Shown here one piece after another: positions 1 through 9,368 of a stretch of 64,000 nucleotides of DNA. The stretch's first letter is position 1, and every line of letters starts with the position of its first letter. A model generated the notes under the pieces. It did not search any database, was not told the DNA's origin, and saw only the letters and a program-made list of their open reading frames with translations. The stretch is from positions 62,001 to 126,000 of the forward strand of contig REEV01000066.1 of the NCBI GenBank assembly GCA_007694915.1. The letters are read 5' to 3'. This stretch comes from Cyanobium sp. PLM2.Bin73. GTDB lineage: Bacteria; Cyanobacteriota; Cyanobacteriia; PCC-6307; Cyanobiaceae. The position numbers and the translations under genes were made by a program.

Positions 1-83
1 CATGAAGCGATGCCGTGCGTTGCTGGCTCCCTGTCGTTGCTGCTCACCGCGCCGTCCTCACTGCCACGCGCTCACCGGCCCTC

Positions 84-677
84 CTAGCGACGTGGAACAA
101 CAGGCCAGGATTGAACCGTGCCAGGGGCTTTCGACGCTGTCACGGGCTCTCCGGCAGCTTTCCATCCAGCAAAGCTGGGTGGAAATCCTTGCACATTGGT
201 GTAGCCCTGCAGGCGAAGAGCCATCACTCCCATTGCCGATCGATAACCCGTTGAGCAGTAGAGCACAACAGCTTGATCAGTGGGGATATCTTCCAGGTGA
301 CGATCCAGCTCTGGAAGAGGAATATTGATCGCTCCGATGATATGGTCGGCTTGGAACTCAGAAGAAGTCCGCACATCAATCAGAAAAGGGCTTGAACTTG
401 CCATCAAACTCTTCAAGGCAGCAACCGTCCCAAGCGCATAGTAATCGGTCGGGATAGAACTAAGATAGTTATCAATAGCTAGTTCGAATATTGAGAGCTG
501 TTCTTGTTTCGAAAGTGCCGGACCATGCAATCGTTCTGTCTCGATACTGGCTGCAACGGCTTGGCTTGGATACAAGCTAATCAGGATATAAACTGCGATG
601 GCGAAGCAGCCAAGCGCCGCTGATAGTGAAGCCCACAGCTCAGTCAAACTGAGCCGATGATGAGAAAGTCTGTTCAA
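84..677 (-). CDS. Rhodanese-like domain protein with N-terminal membrane segment
   Basis: Translation has FLIDVRTSSEFQADHIIGAINIPL and active-site-like VVLYCSTGYRS; hydrophobic N-terminus. Confidence 0.85.
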   Translation of the reverse strand: MNRLSHHRLSLTELWASLSAALGCFAIAVYILISLYPSQAVAASIETERLHGPALSKQEQLSIFELAIDNYLSSIPTDYYALGTVAALKSLMASSSPFLIDVRTSSEFQADHIIGAINIPLPELDRHLEDIPTDQAVVLYCSTGYRSAMGVMALRLQGYTNVQGFPPSFAGWKAAGEPVTASKAPGTVQSWPVVPRR

Positions 678-703
678 TTGTAGTGCTCAGAAAACAGCAG
701 GCC

Positions 704-1381
704 TCAGGGATTGACGGCAAGGGCTTCTTGCACTTCCGGCAAGTAGACCGCATACATGCCGCGCAGGTCGCCGGGCTTGAAGTTGAAGGCCTTGTCGGCG
801 GGATACTTCTCGGTCACAAAAGCGGGCCTGCTGTCCTTGCTGCCGTGGCAGGCCAGGCAGCTGGCCTGCACATCGATGCGGCGGTAGTAATTGACCCCCG
901 CGCCCTGCTCCGCCGTGGCGGGTTCCCAAAGGCCCGTGATCTCGGGATAGCGGGCGAACAGATCGATCACCCCGGTTTCCTGGGCACCGGATGGTGCGTG
1001 GTCGGGGTTGCGGTATTTGCTGGCAACTTGGCGCACGGTCCAGCCGTTCTCCTGGCCGATGGCCTTGGCCCGCTTGCCCACGGGCATGCACACCTCGCGC
1101 ATGGTGTCCATGGTGGGCTCCTCGCTGCTGCCCTCCAGGGTGGAGGCCAGTGAGATGCGCATGCGGTCGAGCTGCTCCATCTGGTCCACGGCCTTGGCGA
1201 GCGTGGCCGGATCCACCGGTGCTTCGCCGGCCACCGCCAGGGCCGCGGCGGGCGCCAGGCCCAGCAGCAGCACGGCGAACACACAGCCCAGCAGCAGGGT
1301 CGCCAGGGGTTGCCAACGGATCGGGATCTGCAGGGATGTGATCTCAGCCACAAGCAATCCGCGAAGGCGGTCTCGTTTCAA
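704..1381 (-). CDS. DUF3365 / Tll0287-like heme-binding domain protein
   Basis: ASCLACHGSKDSRPAF (CxxCH heme motif) in a DUF3365-like context, N-terminal TM/signal. Confidence 0.8.
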   Translation of the reverse strand: MKRDRLRGLLVAEITSLQIPIRWQPLATLLLGCVFAVLLLGLAPAAALAVAGEAPVDPATLAKAVDQMEQLDRMRISLASTLEGSSEEPTMDTMREVCMPVGKRAKAIGQENGWTVRQVASKYRNPDHAPSGAQETGVIDLFARYPEITGLWEPATAEQGAGVNYYRRIDVQASCLACHGSKDSRPAFVTEKYPADKAFNFKPGDLRGMYAVYLPEVQEALAVNP

Positions 1382-1531
1382 TCTGGTTGGCAGGCCGATG
1401 GGCGAATCGGTAGAGATCCTGGAGATAGGCCCGGGCCCGGGCCTGGGATCAGGCTCTGTTGCCTGCTGAGATCAGCTGGGCGGGAGAGGGCCCAGAACCC
1501 TGTTTATTCATAACGGTAGTATTAAAAAATA

Positions 1532-2032
1532 ATGGGCGTGATCGTGTTCATGGCTTTCATGGCTCGGTGCTCGCGATCGCGCCGGGCTGCAGGCGTCGCC
1601 GGGGTCATCCCCTCCCTGCTGGGGCTGATGCTGGGAGTTGTGGTCTCGGGGATCGCGTCGCCATCGGTGCGGGCAGACCCCCAGGCCATCGACGCCCAGA
1701 CCACCACATGCCTGGATCAGGCCATGGACACGACAGCGATGCTCGCCTGTCTGGCCCAGGGCAGCCAGGCCTGGGAGCGCGAACTGGAGCGCACGCTGCC
1801 GGCACTGGCGTCCAGGTTGCCGCCGCAGGACCAGCGGGTCCTGGAGGCATCCCAGCAACGCTGGCAAGCCTACCGAGACGCCCAGCTGCAGTTGCTGGGG
1901 GCGGCCTTTGGACGCATGGACGGAAGTCTCTACCGGGTGCTGCATGCCAGCGATCGGCTGGAGATCGTCAGGGCCAGAACCCTGGGGCTTGCCGGCCTGA
2001 TCCGTCTGCTGGATGAGCAGGACCTTCGCTGA
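1532..2032 (+). CDS. LprI-like (DUF1311) secreted protein
   Basis: N-terminal signal, TTCLDQAMDTTAMLACLAQ...WQAYRDAQLQ pattern typical of LprI/DUF1311. Confidence 0.65.
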   Translation: MGVIVFMAFMARCSRSRRAAGVAGVIPSLLGLMLGVVVSGIASPSVRADPQAIDAQTTTCLDQAMDTTAMLACLAQGSQAWERELERTLPALASRLPPQDQRVLEASQQRWQAYRDAQLQLLGAAFGRMDGSLYRVLHASDRLEIVRARTLGLAGLIRLLDEQDLR

Positions 2033-2054
2033 CCGATCGGCAACGGGCGGGGAT

Positions 2055-2423
2055 TCAGCGCCTGGGGCAGCGCACCCGGTCCATGGCCCCCTCCACGCCC
2101 ACGGTCTCCAGCGTCAGCCGCTCACCCGTGGCATCCAGCCGCAGGCTGAGCGGGTGCAGCCAGGTGCTGCCCTCCCCGGAGAGTTCCGTGATCACCGCGA
2201 TCTCAGCGGGCCCCCCGGCCACCACCGCGAGCACGGGCCCGCTGCTCTCGTAGAAGCTGAGCCGGCCGGCCTCGATCTGCAGCCACGACTCGTCGGTGGG
2301 CCCCGCCTGACACTGCCAGAGCTGCGCCATCCAGAGTCCCTGAAACGCGGCGGGGATCTGGGAGAGCCGCTCGGCCGGCGGCACGGTGGAGCTCTCCGAG
2401 CTGCTGCCCTTGCTGCGCCGCAA
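2055..2423 (-). CDS. Hypothetical protein
   Basis: ORF with plausible protein composition; fits between neighbours; 5' end overlaps divergent ORF at 2386. Confidence 0.45.
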   Translation of the reverse strand: MRRSKGSSSESSTVPPAERLSQIPAAFQGLWMAQLWQCQAGPTDESWLQIEAGRLSFYESSGPVLAVVAGGPAEIAVITELSGEGSTWLHPLSLRLDATGERLTLETVGVEGAMDRVRCPRR

Positions 2424-2751
2424 GCCCGACCTGAGCGGCTTTCTGTTCCAGGCCTACGACCTGCCCGCCAGTGCCTTCGCCGCCGTGCGACTGGCCTCCT
2501 ATTTCACCCAACTGGGCGGCGCGCGGGTGGGTCCCTACCTGTTTGAAGCCAGGCCCCGTGACCCCTCGGCGACCGGGGCGGCGCTGATCAGCCTCTGCAC
2601 CGAGGCGCAGTTTCTCGACAGCGCGGGCGATCCATTCCCCTCCGGCGAACAGGACCCGCCACCGGTCGAGGCCACCACGGTGCGAGAGGAGCTCACCGCC
2701 ATCGTGATCCGCGAACCTGCCGCCATTGAACGGGGGTTTGGCTGCCCCTAG
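2386..2751 (+). CDS. Hypothetical protein
   Basis: ORF with ordinary protein-like composition (SGFLFQAYDLPASAFAAVRLASYFTQLGG); start uncertain. Confidence 0.45.
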   Translation: MELSELLPLLRRKPDLSGFLFQAYDLPASAFAAVRLASYFTQLGGARVGPYLFEARPRDPSATGAALISLCTEAQFLDSAGDPFPSGEQDPPPVEATTVREELTAIVIREPAAIERGFGCP

Positions 2752-2836
2752 CCGCAGCGGGGGCCACTGCCGCCGAGATGGCCGTGATGGTGATGGCCCG
2801 AGCACACGGTGCCGTTCGGTCCCTGATCGCTGAGGC

Positions 2837-3673
2837 TCACGCCGCCGGCAGCACCTGGTGGTAGCCGTTGGCGCTGCACACCCGCAGCGGGGTGGCGAAC
2901 AGGTCGCTCAGGGGGCCGTCGCACAGCAGGTGCTCCACCGGGCCGTCGCCCACCACCCGGCCCGCCCGCAGCAGCACGGCGCGGCGGATCTCCGGGATGA
3001 TCGCCTCGATCTGGTGGGTCACCAGCAGCAGGGTGGTGCCGGCGCGGGCCAGATCCCTGAGGATCGCCAGCAGCTGGTGCCGGGCCTGCAGATCCAGGCC
3101 ATTGGTGGGCTCATCGAGCACCAGCACCTCGGGCTGGTGCACCAGGGCCCGGGCCAGCAGCAGGCGGCGGCGCTGACCGTCGGAGAGCTGGCCGAAGGGC
3201 CGATCAGCCAGCTCCGCCAGCCCCAGCTGCGCCATCAGCTCCGCCACCCGCGCCTCCATGGCAGCGCTGGGCTGCTGGCTGCGGCCGATGCCCACCGAGC
3301 CGAAGAAGCCCGACAGCACCACAACGGCGGCCCTCACCTGGGGCCGGTAGTGGGCCTGCAGATCCGGCGACACCAGCCCCACGCGGCCGCGCAGCTCCCA
3401 GAGATTCACCGTGGTGCTGCCGAAGATCCGCAGCCACGAACCCGGTTTCACCACCGGGTAGAGCTCGCGGCTGAGCAGCTTCAGCAGCGAACTCTTGCCG
3501 GAACCGTTGGGGCCCAGGATCACCGTGTGCTCACCACGGTGCAGGCACAGGCTGAGGTCGGTGAACACGGGCCGGGGCCCGAGCCAGGCCTCCACGGCCT
3601 GGAGCTCGAGGTAGGCGCTGAGGTCGCTGGCGGGGGACATGGCGCTCACCGTAGGCAGGGACGCGGCCGCCAT
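2837..3673 (-). CDS. ABC transporter ATP-binding protein
   Basis: Walker A GPNGSGKSS, signature LSDGQRRR, Walker B VLVLDEPTNGLD. Confidence 0.93.
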   Translation of the reverse strand: MAAASLPTVSAMSPASDLSAYLELQAVEAWLGPRPVFTDLSLCLHRGEHTVILGPNGSGKSSLLKLLSRELYPVVKPGSWLRIFGSTTVNLWELRGRVGLVSPDLQAHYRPQVRAAVVVLSGFFGSVGIGRSQQPSAAMEARVAELMAQLGLAELADRPFGQLSDGQRRRLLLARALVHQPEVLVLDEPTNGLDLQARHQLLAILRDLARAGTTLLLVTHQIEAIIPEIRRAVLLRAGRVVGDGPVEHLLCDGPLSDLFATPLRVCSANGYHQVLPAA

Positions 3674-3707
3674 CGCTCATCTCGCCATCGCTCAGTGTCG
3701 CCATGGA

Positions 3708-4535
3708 TCAGGGCCGCCGGAAGCGACGCAGCTCCCAGGCCGCCAGCCGCTGATCGGCGTCGAACTGCACGCTCACCTGGTGGAAGGTGTCAGGGTCGAG
3801 GCGGCAGCCCACCTGCAGCAGGAAGGCTTCGGCCGGCAGCTGCTCAGGCACGGAGCACACCAGGCCATCGGCAAACCCTGCCGTGCGCTCGTGCAGGGCG
3901 AAATCGGCGGCGCGGAAGGGGGCGCAGGGCTGGAGCGGTGGATCCTCGGCGGGCCAGTGGTGGGGCACGAGGCGCTCCACGGTCGCAGGCCAGCCCTCCT
4001 GCTCCGCCAGCAGCTCAGGCCAGGCGCAGGCCGGGGGCCGCGGCGGATCCACCGGGCTGGAGAGGCTGCAGCGGAACGCCACCGCCGCCACGGCGTCGAG
4101 GCGCCAGCGCAGGGCCTCGGCGCTGCCCTGGGGCGCGTAGAGCAGCACCAGCATGGAGCGGGAGCGGCCGTGAAACAGGTTCAGCTCGTGGCCGAAGCGG
4201 GGCTGGGCGGGGTCCACCACCAGGCTCGACTGGCCGCCGGCGCCGGCGAACTGCCAGCACATCCCGCCGCGGTTGTAGGTGGCACGCGAGAGGGGCAGCT
4301 GGCGGCGGCCGCCGGGGGCCAGCAGCAGGCCGCGGCCATCCCAGAGGCCGGTATCGCTGTCGCTGAAGCTGATGGCGTAGCAGGTGTCCGGGATCGTGCG
4401 GCTGGGCTGGGCGAGATCCAGGGGTGCGGCCGCTCCGTCACCACCTCGAGGGCGCAGATACCAGTGGCTGGGGCCGCACCAGCGCCCCTCGAAGTTGCGG
4501 CGGTTGAGCGCCCACTGGCGGTCGTGACCGGTCAT
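3708..4535 (-). CDS. Conserved cyanobacterial protein, tentatively DUF3598-like
   Basis: 275 aa; WEGRW-like start (NRRNFEGRWCGPSHWY), lipocalin-like pattern, RELRRFRRP end; family assignment from memory. Confidence 0.55.
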   Translation of the reverse strand: MTGHDRQWALNRRNFEGRWCGPSHWYLRPRGGDGAAAPLDLAQPSRTIPDTCYAISFSDSDTGLWDGRGLLLAPGGRRQLPLSRATYNRGGMCWQFAGAGGQSSLVVDPAQPRFGHELNLFHGRSRSMLVLLYAPQGSAEALRWRLDAVAAVAFRCSLSSPVDPPRPPACAWPELLAEQEGWPATVERLVPHHWPAEDPPLQPCAPFRAADFALHERTAGFADGLVCSVPEQLPAEAFLLQVGCRLDPDTFHQVSVQFDADQRLAAWELRRFRRP

Positions 4536-4586
4536 GGCGGCGCTGGGGTGGGATTCCTAGGGTCGGCTCTGCGGCGCGGAGCGTCG

Positions 4587-5016
4587 ATGCGGATCACCAT
4601 CCTGGGCTGCGGCTACGTGGGCACCGCCCTGGCCCGCCACTGGCGGGACACCAGCGTTCATCAGCTGCGGCTGACCACCACCTCGCCGGAGCGGCGCGCG
4701 GAACCGGCAGAGCTCGCCGATGCGGTGCATGTGCTCGAGGGTGGGGGCGGAGGGCTACGAGGCCACCTACCTGCGCACCTTCGAGGCCCTGGAGCCGGTG
4801 CTGCCGCGGTTGCCGCAGCTGCGCCAGCTGATCTACACCGGCAGTTGCTCGGTGTATGGCGACACCGGCAGCACCCGGGCAGGGGATGACACCAGCTACA
4901 CCAGCTGGATCCACCGCGACGACGTGGTGGAAGCCCTGGCCTGGGCCGCGGCCAGCGGCTGCATAGCCTCGGCTACCAGCTGCGCCATCCCCGCCTGGAA
5001 CCCGACGCATGAGCCA
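4587..5016 (+). pseudogene. Degenerate NAD(P)-dependent epimerase/SDR (frameshift plus internal deletion)
   Basis: MRITILGCGYVGTALARHW in one frame; continues as EATYLRTFEALEPVLPRLPQLRQLIYTGSCSVYGD in the frame of ORF 4720..5268, then directly to SWIHRDDVVEALAWA, missing the usual central portion. Confidence 0.7.
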
Positions 5017-5203
5017 AACCCTGTTCCTGGTCCTGGTGATCCCCCTGGCCCTGCTGCTGCTGGGCACGGTGCTGCTGGAGCGCCACCAGGGCCGTCTGCC
5101 TGCCTGGGTGGAGCGCCTGAGCCGTCACCAGGGATGGATCTGGAATGGCGGCATCGGCCTGATCATCGCCCTGTCGCTGCTGCGCTTTCTGCTGGGCCGC
5201 TGA
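5009..5203 (+). CDS. Small membrane protein, hypothetical
   Basis: 64 aa with two hydrophobic stretches (LFLVLVIPLALLLLGTVLL; GGIGLIIALSLLRFLLG). Confidence 0.6.
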   Translation: MSQTLFLVLVIPLALLLLGTVLLERHQGRLPAWVERLSRHQGWIWNGGIGLIIALSLLRFLLGR

Positions 5204-5227
5204 GCTGGGCCGCTGACGATCTCAGTC

Positions 5228-5845
5228 TCAGCTCACGCTGTAGCCCCGCCCCTCCAGGCAGGCGGTGACGGCGCGGTTGAAGGCCTGGCGCCGGTACTGC
5301 AGCAACTGCTGACCCTCGGCTTCGCGAATCTGTTGCTGCCGCTCCAGGTCGCGGGAGGCCTGCTGGCGGTCACGGCGCTGATCCGCCTGCCGTCCAACTC
5401 CGACGATGGCGCCACCAGCTGTACCGGCCAGTGCGCCTCGACCCGTGTCACCCATGATCGCGCCTGCGGCCGTGCCCACCAAGGCACCGCGAGCAGTGGA
5501 CCGGACGACGCCAGACCCCCCCTGGCTCCTGACCCGGGGTTCCGGTGTGATCTCAGACCGAGTGTCTGGAATCGGAGCGGTGGGATCAAAACCGGTCTGG
5601 TCCATCGCCCACAGCCGGCACTCGAGGCTGTCCTGCCGCTGCTGCTCGGCGCTCTGGCCAGCAGCGGGGTAGATGAACAGGTCCTGGGCCGAAGCGCGCA
5701 GCGGCAGGCCGGTGGCCAGGCCCCCCCAACAGAGAAGCGTCGCGCCAACCCGGGCCGCACGAGAGGCAACACCAGAACAATCGGGAAACAGGCGCAGCGG
5801 CAGATCGGGCAACACGGACAGGGCCTGAGGGAGAGGGATGGCCAT
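5228..5845 (-). CDS. Glycine-zipper domain secreted protein
   Basis: GALVGTAAGAIMGDTGRGALAGTAGGAIVGVG repeats; start chosen at MAIPLPQ inside the longer ORF. Confidence 0.75.
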   Translation of the reverse strand: MAIPLPQALSVLPDLPLRLFPDCSGVASRAARVGATLLCWGGLATGLPLRASAQDLFIYPAAGQSAEQQRQDSLECRLWAMDQTGFDPTAPIPDTRSEITPEPRVRSQGGSGVVRSTARGALVGTAAGAIMGDTGRGALAGTAGGAIVGVGRQADQRRDRQQASRDLERQQQIREAEGQQLLQYRRQAFNRAVTACLEGRGYSVS

Positions 5846-5879
5846 GAGCTTGACAGAGCTCTGCTCGGTTCCAGGCCCC

Positions 5880-6839
5880 TCAGGCCGCCACGGTGACGTC
5901 GCCCAGATCCTGGGAGAGCCGCTCGCGGGCCGTGCTGCAGAGCTCCTCACTCGCCTGCCACAGGCGCTCACATTGCGCGGAATCCAGAGCTGCCGGAGCC
6001 ACGCGGGCTTCAGCCGGCCAGCCGCGCATGCCGCCGAACTCGCCGGGGCCATAGTGACCGGCCGGCTGGGCCTGGGGGGCGGTGGCCGCATAGAGCTGGG
6101 GCAGGGCGCCCTTGGCGGCGCTCTGGAACAGCGGCGCCATCAGCCGGTAGGCCAGGGGTTCGATCCAGGAACCGCTGGCGGACACCGACGCGGGCTGGAG
6201 GTTGGTGCGGGCCACGCCAGGGTGAGCCGCCAGGGAGCGCAAGCCGGCATCTTCGGCATCGAGGCGCCGCTGCAGCTCCCGGGCGAACATCACATTGGCC
6301 AGCTTGCTCTGGCCGTAGGCCTTCCAGCGGTCGTAGCGGCGCTCACCCTGAAGGTCGTCGTAGTCGATGCGGCCGAAGTACTGGGCGCCGGAAGTCACGG
6401 TGACCACCCGGGCATCGGGCCGGCCGCGCAGCAGGGGCACCAGGGCCTGGGTGAGGGCGAAATGGCCCAGATGGTTGATGCCGAACTGCAGCTCGAAGCC
6501 ATCACGGGTGAGGGCCCGGGGCAGTCCCATCACACCGGCGTTGTTGATGAGCAGATCCAGCCGGCCGTAGCGCTCAGCCAGCTGCTGGGCAGCGCCCAGC
6601 ACCGAGGCCAGGTCGGCCAGGTCGAGATCGAGCAGATCCACCGCGCCGCCGTCGGCCACGGCACCCAGCAGCTCCTGGCGGGCCCGTTCGGCCCTGGCGC
6701 GGGACCGGCAGCCGAGAATCACGGTGGCGCCGCGGGCCACCAGGGCCCGGGCGGTCTCCAGCCCGAGTCCGCTGCTAGCGCCGGTGATCAGGGCCAGGCG
6801 GCCCGACTGGTCGGGGATGTCAGCGGCGGTCCAGGACAT
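5880..6839 (-). CDS. SDR family oxidoreductase (protochlorophyllide reductase-like)
   Basis: ALITGASSGLGLETA, INNAGVMG, YGQSKLANVMF (YxxxK). Confidence 0.9.
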   Translation of the reverse strand: MSWTAADIPDQSGRLALITGASSGLGLETARALVARGATVILGCRSRARAERARQELLGAVADGGAVDLLDLDLADLASVLGAAQQLAERYGRLDLLINNAGVMGLPRALTRDGFELQFGINHLGHFALTQALVPLLRGRPDARVVTVTSGAQYFGRIDYDDLQGERRYDRWKAYGQSKLANVMFARELQRRLDAEDAGLRSLAAHPGVARTNLQPASVSASGSWIEPLAYRLMAPLFQSAAKGALPQLYAATAPQAQPAGHYGPGEFGGMRGWPAEARVAPAALDSAQCERLWQASEELCSTARERLSQDLGDVTVAA

Positions 6840-6862
6840 GACAACCGTGAACAGAATCTGCT

Positions 6863-7606
6863 GTGAATGTAACGGTGTATGAACAGCCGTTGCGGCGTCT
6901 CCTGCCCGCCCTGGCCTGGGGCCTGGTGCTGCTGCTCAGCCGGCCGCTCTCCTGGTTGATCCGCGGGCTGCTGGCGCCGCTTGTGCCCGAGGTGCTGTTC
7001 TGCGCCAGGGGGCCGGCGGCGGCGGGCCGCCGCCAGCTGGCCCTCACCATCGATGACGGCCCCAGTGGCAACGGCAGCCAGGAGCTGCTCGATCTGCTCC
7101 GCCAGCTGCAGGTGCCGGCCACCCTGTTCCTGATCGGCAGCCACCTGCCCCGGGGCGGCGCTGGCTTCGTGGAGCGGGCCCTGGACGATGGGCACCAGAT
7201 CGGCAACCACATGCTGGAAGACCAGATCTCCGCGCGCCTGCCGCCCGAGCAGTTCCTGGATCAGCTGCGCCGCACCGACGCCGCCCTGCGCAGGGCGGCC
7301 GCTCCCCGCTCACCGGCGCTGCGCTGGTTCCGGCCCGGCGGCGGCTGGTTCCACCGGGCCATGGTGAAGGCCGTGGGCGCCGAGGGCTATCGGCTGGTGC
7401 TGGGCTCGGTGTTTCCCTTCGACACCAACCACCCGCCGCTGTGGTTCCTGCGCCGGTTCCTGCTGACCGGCGTGCATCCCGGAGCCATCGTGGTGCTGCA
7501 CGACCGCCCGGACACCATCGCCGCCACCCTCGCCACTCTGCGGACCGTGGTGCCGGAGCTGCGGCGGCGTGGCTACCGCTTCGTGAGCCTCGATCAACTC
7601 GACTGA
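6863..7606 (+). CDS. Polysaccharide deacetylase family protein
   Basis: LALTIDDGPSGNGSQELLDLL, QIGNHMLED, RWFRPGGGWF, IVVLHDRPDT motifs of the NodB domain. Confidence 0.88.
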   Translation: MNVTVYEQPLRRLLPALAWGLVLLLSRPLSWLIRGLLAPLVPEVLFCARGPAAAGRRQLALTIDDGPSGNGSQELLDLLRQLQVPATLFLIGSHLPRGGAGFVERALDDGHQIGNHMLEDQISARLPPEQFLDQLRRTDAALRRAAAPRSPALRWFRPGGGWFHRAMVKAVGAEGYRLVLGSVFPFDTNHPPLWFLRRFLLTGVHPGAIVVLHDRPDTIAATLATLRTVVPELRRRGYRFVSLDQLD

Positions 7607-9282
7607 CGCGCCAGCAGGCTGGCGGCATAGGAGTGCACGGCCTCCGCGTCACCCCCGGCCAGCTCGGCCAGCTCGCTGCGGCGCTCGCCAGTGTCCCGCA
7701 GGTGGGACACCCGGGTGTGGGTGTGGCCGTCCAGCACCTGCTTGGACACGCGGAAGTGGTGGTCGGCCGCCGCCGCCACCAGGGGCTGGTGGGTGACGCA
7801 GAACACCTGCCGCTGCCGGGCCAGCCGCTGCAGCAAGGCCGCCATCGCACCGCTGACGCGGCCGCTGACACCGGCGTCGATCTCGTCGAACAGCAGGGTG
7901 ACGTGGGGATCGGCCGCCGCCAGGCAGGTTTTCAGGGCCAGCAGAAACCGGCTCATCTCGCCGCCGGAGGCCACCTCGGCCAGGGGTGCCAGGGGCTGGC
8001 CAGGATTGGCGGAGAACAGGAACTGCACGGCGTCGGCCCCCTCCTCGCCGGGCTCACAGGGCTGCAGCGCCACTGCAAAACGCACCTGGGCCAGGCCCAT
8101 GGGCCGCAGGGCCTCCATCAGCTGGTCCTGCAGGGCTTCGGCGGCGGCGGCCCGGGCGGCGCTGAGGGCGGCATTGGCCTGGTCACGGTGGGTCCGGGCG
8201 CTGGCCTCGGCGGCCGCCAGCCGCTCCAGCTCGGCAGCGCCACCACCCGGGGCGAGGGCTTCCCGCAGGCGATCACGCAGCTGAATCAGCTCGGCCAGCT
8301 CCAGGCCGTGGCGGCGCTCCAGGCCACGCAGCTCGGCGATGCGCTGCTGCAGCTGCTCAAGGCGCTCGGGATCGCTCTCCAGGCTGCCGCCATAGCGGTC
8401 GAGTTCGCGGCTGAGCTCCTGCAGGTCGGCCAGCGCCCCGGCCAGGCGCTCCCGCAGCGGCTCTAGGGAGCCATCGAGGGCACCCATCAGCTGCAGTTCC
8501 TGATCGCAGGCGGCCAGGTGGTCGAGCACGGGCGGTGCCGCCTCGGCCCCCTCCTGCAGGCGGCCCAGCAGGGTCATCACCCCCTCCTGCAGGCGCACGC
8601 CGTGGGCGAGCCGGTCCTGCTCCTGCTGCAGCCGCTGGCGCTCCTGGGGATCCTCGAGCCCGGACGCCTCCAGCTCAGCCAGCTGCTGCTCCTGCTGCGC
8701 CCGCTCGTGCTCCCGCTGCTGCCAGTGGCAGCGGGCCTGCTCCAGGGCAGCGGCGGCGGCCCGCCAGGCCCGCCAGGCGCTGGCTGCCGGCTCCAGGGCC
8801 CGCTGCACGGCCTCGGCGCCGAAACGGTCCAGCCAGCGCCGCTGCTGACCGGGACGGGCCAGCTGCTGGGTCTGGCCCTGCACGGTGAGATCGAGCAGCA
8901 GCGGCCGCAACTCCTGAACCTGGGCGCGATTCACAGCCACGCCGTTGAGGCGGTGGCGGCTGCTGAGGCGATCGTCCCCCAGCCGCCAGTCGCGGCTGAG
9001 CAGGAGCTCACTCTCGTCAGCGTCCAGCTCCTGCTCAGCCAGCCAGGCCAGCAGCGGGGGCGTCAGAACGAAGCTGGCCTCGATCCGGGCCTGGCGGCAG
9101 CCCGGGCGCAGCAGGCGGCTGCCGCCGCCGGGCTGGCCGCCGCCCAGCAGGGCATCGAGAGCATCGAGCAGGATCGACTTGCCGGCGCCGGTCTCGCCCG
9201 TGAGCACCGTGAACCCGGCCTCGAAGTCGAGCTCGAGCCGCTCGATGAGGGCGATGTTCTCCAGGCGCAGTCCGGTGAGCAC
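7594..9282 (-). CDS. recN: DNA repair protein RecN
   Basis: MLTGLRLENIALIERLELDFEAGFTVLTGETGAGKSILLDAL; FDEIDAGVSGRVSGAMAALL; VFCVTHQPLVAA. Confidence 0.95.
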   Translation of the reverse strand: MLTGLRLENIALIERLELDFEAGFTVLTGETGAGKSILLDALDALLGGGQPGGGSRLLRPGCRQARIEASFVLTPPLLAWLAEQELDADESELLLSRDWRLGDDRLSSRHRLNGVAVNRAQVQELRPLLLDLTVQGQTQQLARPGQQRRWLDRFGAEAVQRALEPAASAWRAWRAAAAALEQARCHWQQREHERAQQEQQLAELEASGLEDPQERQRLQQEQDRLAHGVRLQEGVMTLLGRLQEGAEAAPPVLDHLAACDQELQLMGALDGSLEPLRERLAGALADLQELSRELDRYGGSLESDPERLEQLQQRIAELRGLERRHGLELAELIQLRDRLREALAPGGGAAELERLAAAEASARTHRDQANAALSAARAAAAEALQDQLMEALRPMGLAQVRFAVALQPCEPGEEGADAVQFLFSANPGQPLAPLAEVASGGEMSRFLLALKTCLAAADPHVTLLFDEIDAGVSGRVSGAMAALLQRLARQRQVFCVTHQPLVAAAADHHFRVSKQVLDGHTHTRVSHLRDTGERRSELAELAGGDAEAVHSYAASLLARQSS

Positions 9283-9368
9283 GGCCGCCTCGGGGTAGAA
9301 CAGGTGTACGCAGCGACCGTAGCGGCAGTTTCTGTCGTTTAGAAGAGACCATCACCCTGCCGGGGGCG

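Noticed and set aside
2-328. 108-aa + strand ORF at the window start
   Set aside because: Overlaps the rhodanese gene on the opposite strand and lacks any recognisable family pattern.
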